This document shows positions 7,717-8,785 of a stretch of 8,785 nt of DNA, one piece after another. Position 1 is the stretch's first letter. Each line of letters begins with the position of its first letter. The position numbers were made by a program, and so were the translations under genes. The notes below the pieces were generated by a model that ran no database searches, had not been told where the DNA came from, and saw only the letters and a list, made by a program, of their open reading frames with translations. Source of the stretch: Bacteroidota bacterium. GTDB taxonomy: Bacteria > Bacteroidota > Bacteroidia > UBA7662 > CANHCV01. Location of the stretch: positions 1 through 8,785 of the forward strand of contig JAIYBD010000019.1 in the NCBI GenBank assembly GCA_027488715.1. The letters are read 5' to 3'.

Positions 7717-7731
7717 CAGAAAATTACCGCC

Positions 7732-8316
7732 ATGTTTACAGGAATTGTGGAAGCCATGGGCACCGTTGTTGGCCGAATCGAAAACGAACAGAATGTCGAT
7801 TTTTGGATCGAATCGCCATTTTCTGCCGAGTTGAAAGTCGATCAATCGGTAGCGCACAACGGGGCTTGCCTCACAGTAGTGGAAGTAAAAGGAAGTGCGC
7901 ACCGGGTAACGGCCATTCGCGAAACCTTGTTGAAGACCAACTTGGGCGATTGGGCCGTTGGAACGATGGTTAATTTGGAACGTTGTTTGAAAATGGGCGA
8001 TCGGTTGGACGGGCATTGGGTGCAAGGGCACGTGGATGGATTGGGTAAGTGCGTAGAAGCATTGGAAGATGGCGGAAGTTGGCGATTTCGCTTTGTTCAT
8101 GAAGATAAATTAGAAATGATGACGGTTCCCAAAGGGAGCATTACCGTTAATGGAGTAAGTTTAACGGTCGTAGATTCCACGAAAACTGGATTTTCGGTGG
8201 CCATCATTCCTTATACCTACGAACACACCAATTTTCACTCGTTAAAAGTGGGCGATGCCGTGAATTTGGAATTTGATATCCTTGGAAAGTATTTGCAAAG
8301 GATGATGATGAAATAA
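7732..8316 (+). CDS. ribE: Riboflavin synthase, alpha subunit
   Basis: This enzyme converts two molecules of 6,7-dimethyl-8-ribityllumazine to riboflavin plus a pyrimidine, the last step of riboflavin synthesis, as a cytoplasmic trimer. The start is set at 7732 because the family begins with MFTGIVE; the in-frame TTG at 7714 would add six unconserved residues. The 194-residue protein has the two expected lumazine-binding barrels. The first (1 to about 88) has NGACLTVV (43-50), whose C46 corresponds to the conserved active-site cysteine. The second (about 89-185) has GHWVQGHVDG (94-103, with H100) and the matching NGVSLTVV (140-147). The C-terminal LEFDILGKY (179-187) is also typical. The gene stands alone rather than in a rib operon, divergent from the hydrolase gene. 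The 59-base leader region is too short for an FMN riboswitch and none is visible. Some databases call this gene ribC. Confidence 0.97.
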   Translation: MFTGIVEAMGTVVGRIENEQNVDFWIESPFSAELKVDQSVAHNGACLTVVEVKGSAHRVTAIRETLLKTNLGDWAVGTMVNLERCLKMGDRLDGHWVQGHVDGLGKCVEALEDGGSWRFRFVHEDKLEMMTVPKGSITVNGVSLTVVDSTKTGFSVAIIPYTYEHTNFHSLKVGDAVNLEFDILGKYLQRMMMK

Positions 8317-8350
8317 CAAAAAGCCCCGAATTTCTTCGGGGCTTTTTGTT
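8315..8350. terminator. Bidirectional intrinsic terminator between riboflavin synthase and the convergent T9SS gene
   Basis: A perfect 16-bp inverted repeat (8315-8330 paired with 8335-8350, loop TTTC) has a GC-rich core (GCCCCGAA/TTCGGGGC) flanked by A5 on the left and T5 on the right. Transcripts from either side would therefore form a stem followed by Us. Its arms include the last two bases of the riboflavin synthase stop codon and the last base of the convergent gene's stop codon. Confidence 0.92.
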
Positions 8351-8785
8351 TAATGTTGAATGACCACTTTTCGAACCTCATTTCCCATTCTCAACCAATA
8401 GATTCCGTTCGGCAGTTGTGCCGTAGAAACCGACAATTGCAAAACGCCTTGGGTAGGAATAGCCATGATTTTTTGGCCGGCCAAGTTGAACCATTCCAAC
8501 TGATTTACGGATTTTGAAAGGACCACCAAGACTTGATCGTTGGCAGGATTGGGATAAATTTGAGCGGGCCCTACCTTTTCTTCTTCATTGTTCAAAGGAA
8601 TTCCCCAGCATTGTCCGGGAATATTGGCATCTAACCAATTCAATCGATTGCTGAGGTTGCTTTTCAGGTTGGCAATTTCGCCGGCATAGGTGGATGGAAT
8701 GGGATTAGGATTGGGGCAAACATAAATTCCAAGGATAGGCCACTTATTGAAGTTGCGTGTTTTGGGTTGATTTAAAACGGTTGCC
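8350..8785 (-). CDS. C-terminal part of a T9SS-secreted protein, probably of the CotH kinase family (5' end beyond the window)
   Basis: The frame stays open from the stop at 8350 to the right edge, giving 144 visible residues, so the protein is cut by the window. A TTG at 8643 is just a leucine codon inside this frame, not a start. The last ~70 residues are a T9SS type A sorting domain: IYPNPANDQVLV, then FNLAGQKI, then LPNGIYWLRM and VRKVVIQH. Upstream, a segment reading PNPIPSTYAGEIANLKSNL followed by NRLNWLDANIPG resembles the end of CotH-kinase-family proteins of Bacteroidota, where a helix with an RLxWLD-like motif precedes the sorting domain. The sorting domain is clear; the CotH assignment rests on this short piece only, and the catalytic part is not visible. 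Family members are atypical protein kinases or structural surface proteins. The gene shares a bidirectional terminator with riboflavin synthase. Confidence 0.8.
   Translation of the reverse strand, partial: ATVLNQPKTRNFNKWPILGIYVCPNPNPIPSTYAGEIANLKSNLSNRLNWLDANIPGQCWGIPLNNEEEKVGPAQIYPNPANDQVLVVLSKSVNQLEWFNLAGQKIMAIPTQGVLQLSVSTAQLPNGIYWLRMGNEVRKVVIQH

Noticed and set aside
7714..7731. An upstream TTG start for riboflavin synthase.
   Set aside because: The family begins at MFTGIVE, encoded from the ATG at 7732, and the TTG overlaps the possible -7 promoter box.
7673..7731. An FMN riboswitch ahead of riboflavin synthase.
   Set aside because: Fifty-nine bases is much too short for the roughly 120-base or longer element, and no conserved FMN-element sequences are visible.
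8350..8643. A complete 97-residue protein starting at a TTG at 8643.
   Set aside because: The frame continues without a stop to the window edge and the upstream residues fit the same protein, so the TTG is an internal leucine codon of a truncated gene.

Overview
The window reads as an ordinary chromosomal segment of a Bacteroidota bacterium. A member of Flavobacteriia or a related class is plausible, but I cannot place it lower. Two proteins end in the type IX secretion (T9SS) C-terminal sorting domain, which is essentially confined to that phylum. Start codons lack Shine-Dalgarno sequences, and matches to the phylum's TAnnTTTG -7 promoter box occur between the divergent genes. Coding density is very high: no gap exceeds about 75 bases, and there are no tRNA or rRNA genes, CRISPR arrays, insertion sequences or attachment sites that I can see.

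Layout, left to right. (1) 1-2205, plus: a large secreted protein with a signal peptide, an N-terminal beta-sandwich-like region, two tandem CARDB/Ig-like repeats, an Omp28-type thioredoxin-like domain with a CGPC motif, and a T9SS sorting domain. A strong intrinsic terminator follows. (2) 2277-3962, plus: a membrane-bound PAS sensor histidine kinase with no response regulator beside it. (3) A minus-strand operon read from 7672 down to 3959: a metallo-beta-lactamase-fold hydrolase, cytidylate kinase (cmk) and a GT4 glycosyltransferase fused to an ATP-grasp ligase-like domain. The first two genes overlap by 4 bases (ATGA) and the third starts 10 bases after cmk. The operon and the kinase gene converge on a shared TTAA that supplies both stop codons. 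(4) 7732-8316, plus: riboflavin synthase, divergent from the operon across 59 bases. (5) 8350 to the right edge, minus: the C-terminal part of a T9SS-exported protein resembling CotH-kinase-family proteins. It is separated from riboflavin synthase by a perfect 16-bp hairpin that can serve as a terminator in both directions.

The genes do not form one obvious pathway. Housekeeping functions (CMP phosphorylation, riboflavin synthesis) are interleaved with surface or secreted functions (two T9SS cargoes, a glycosyltransferase). The most unusual item is the two-domain glycosyltransferase/ATP-grasp protein. The fusion suggests one polypeptide that both adds a sugar and forms an amide or peptide-like bond on a glycan or its precursor; that activity is inferred from the domains alone. 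I found no convincing evidence of a wholly new multi-gene system.
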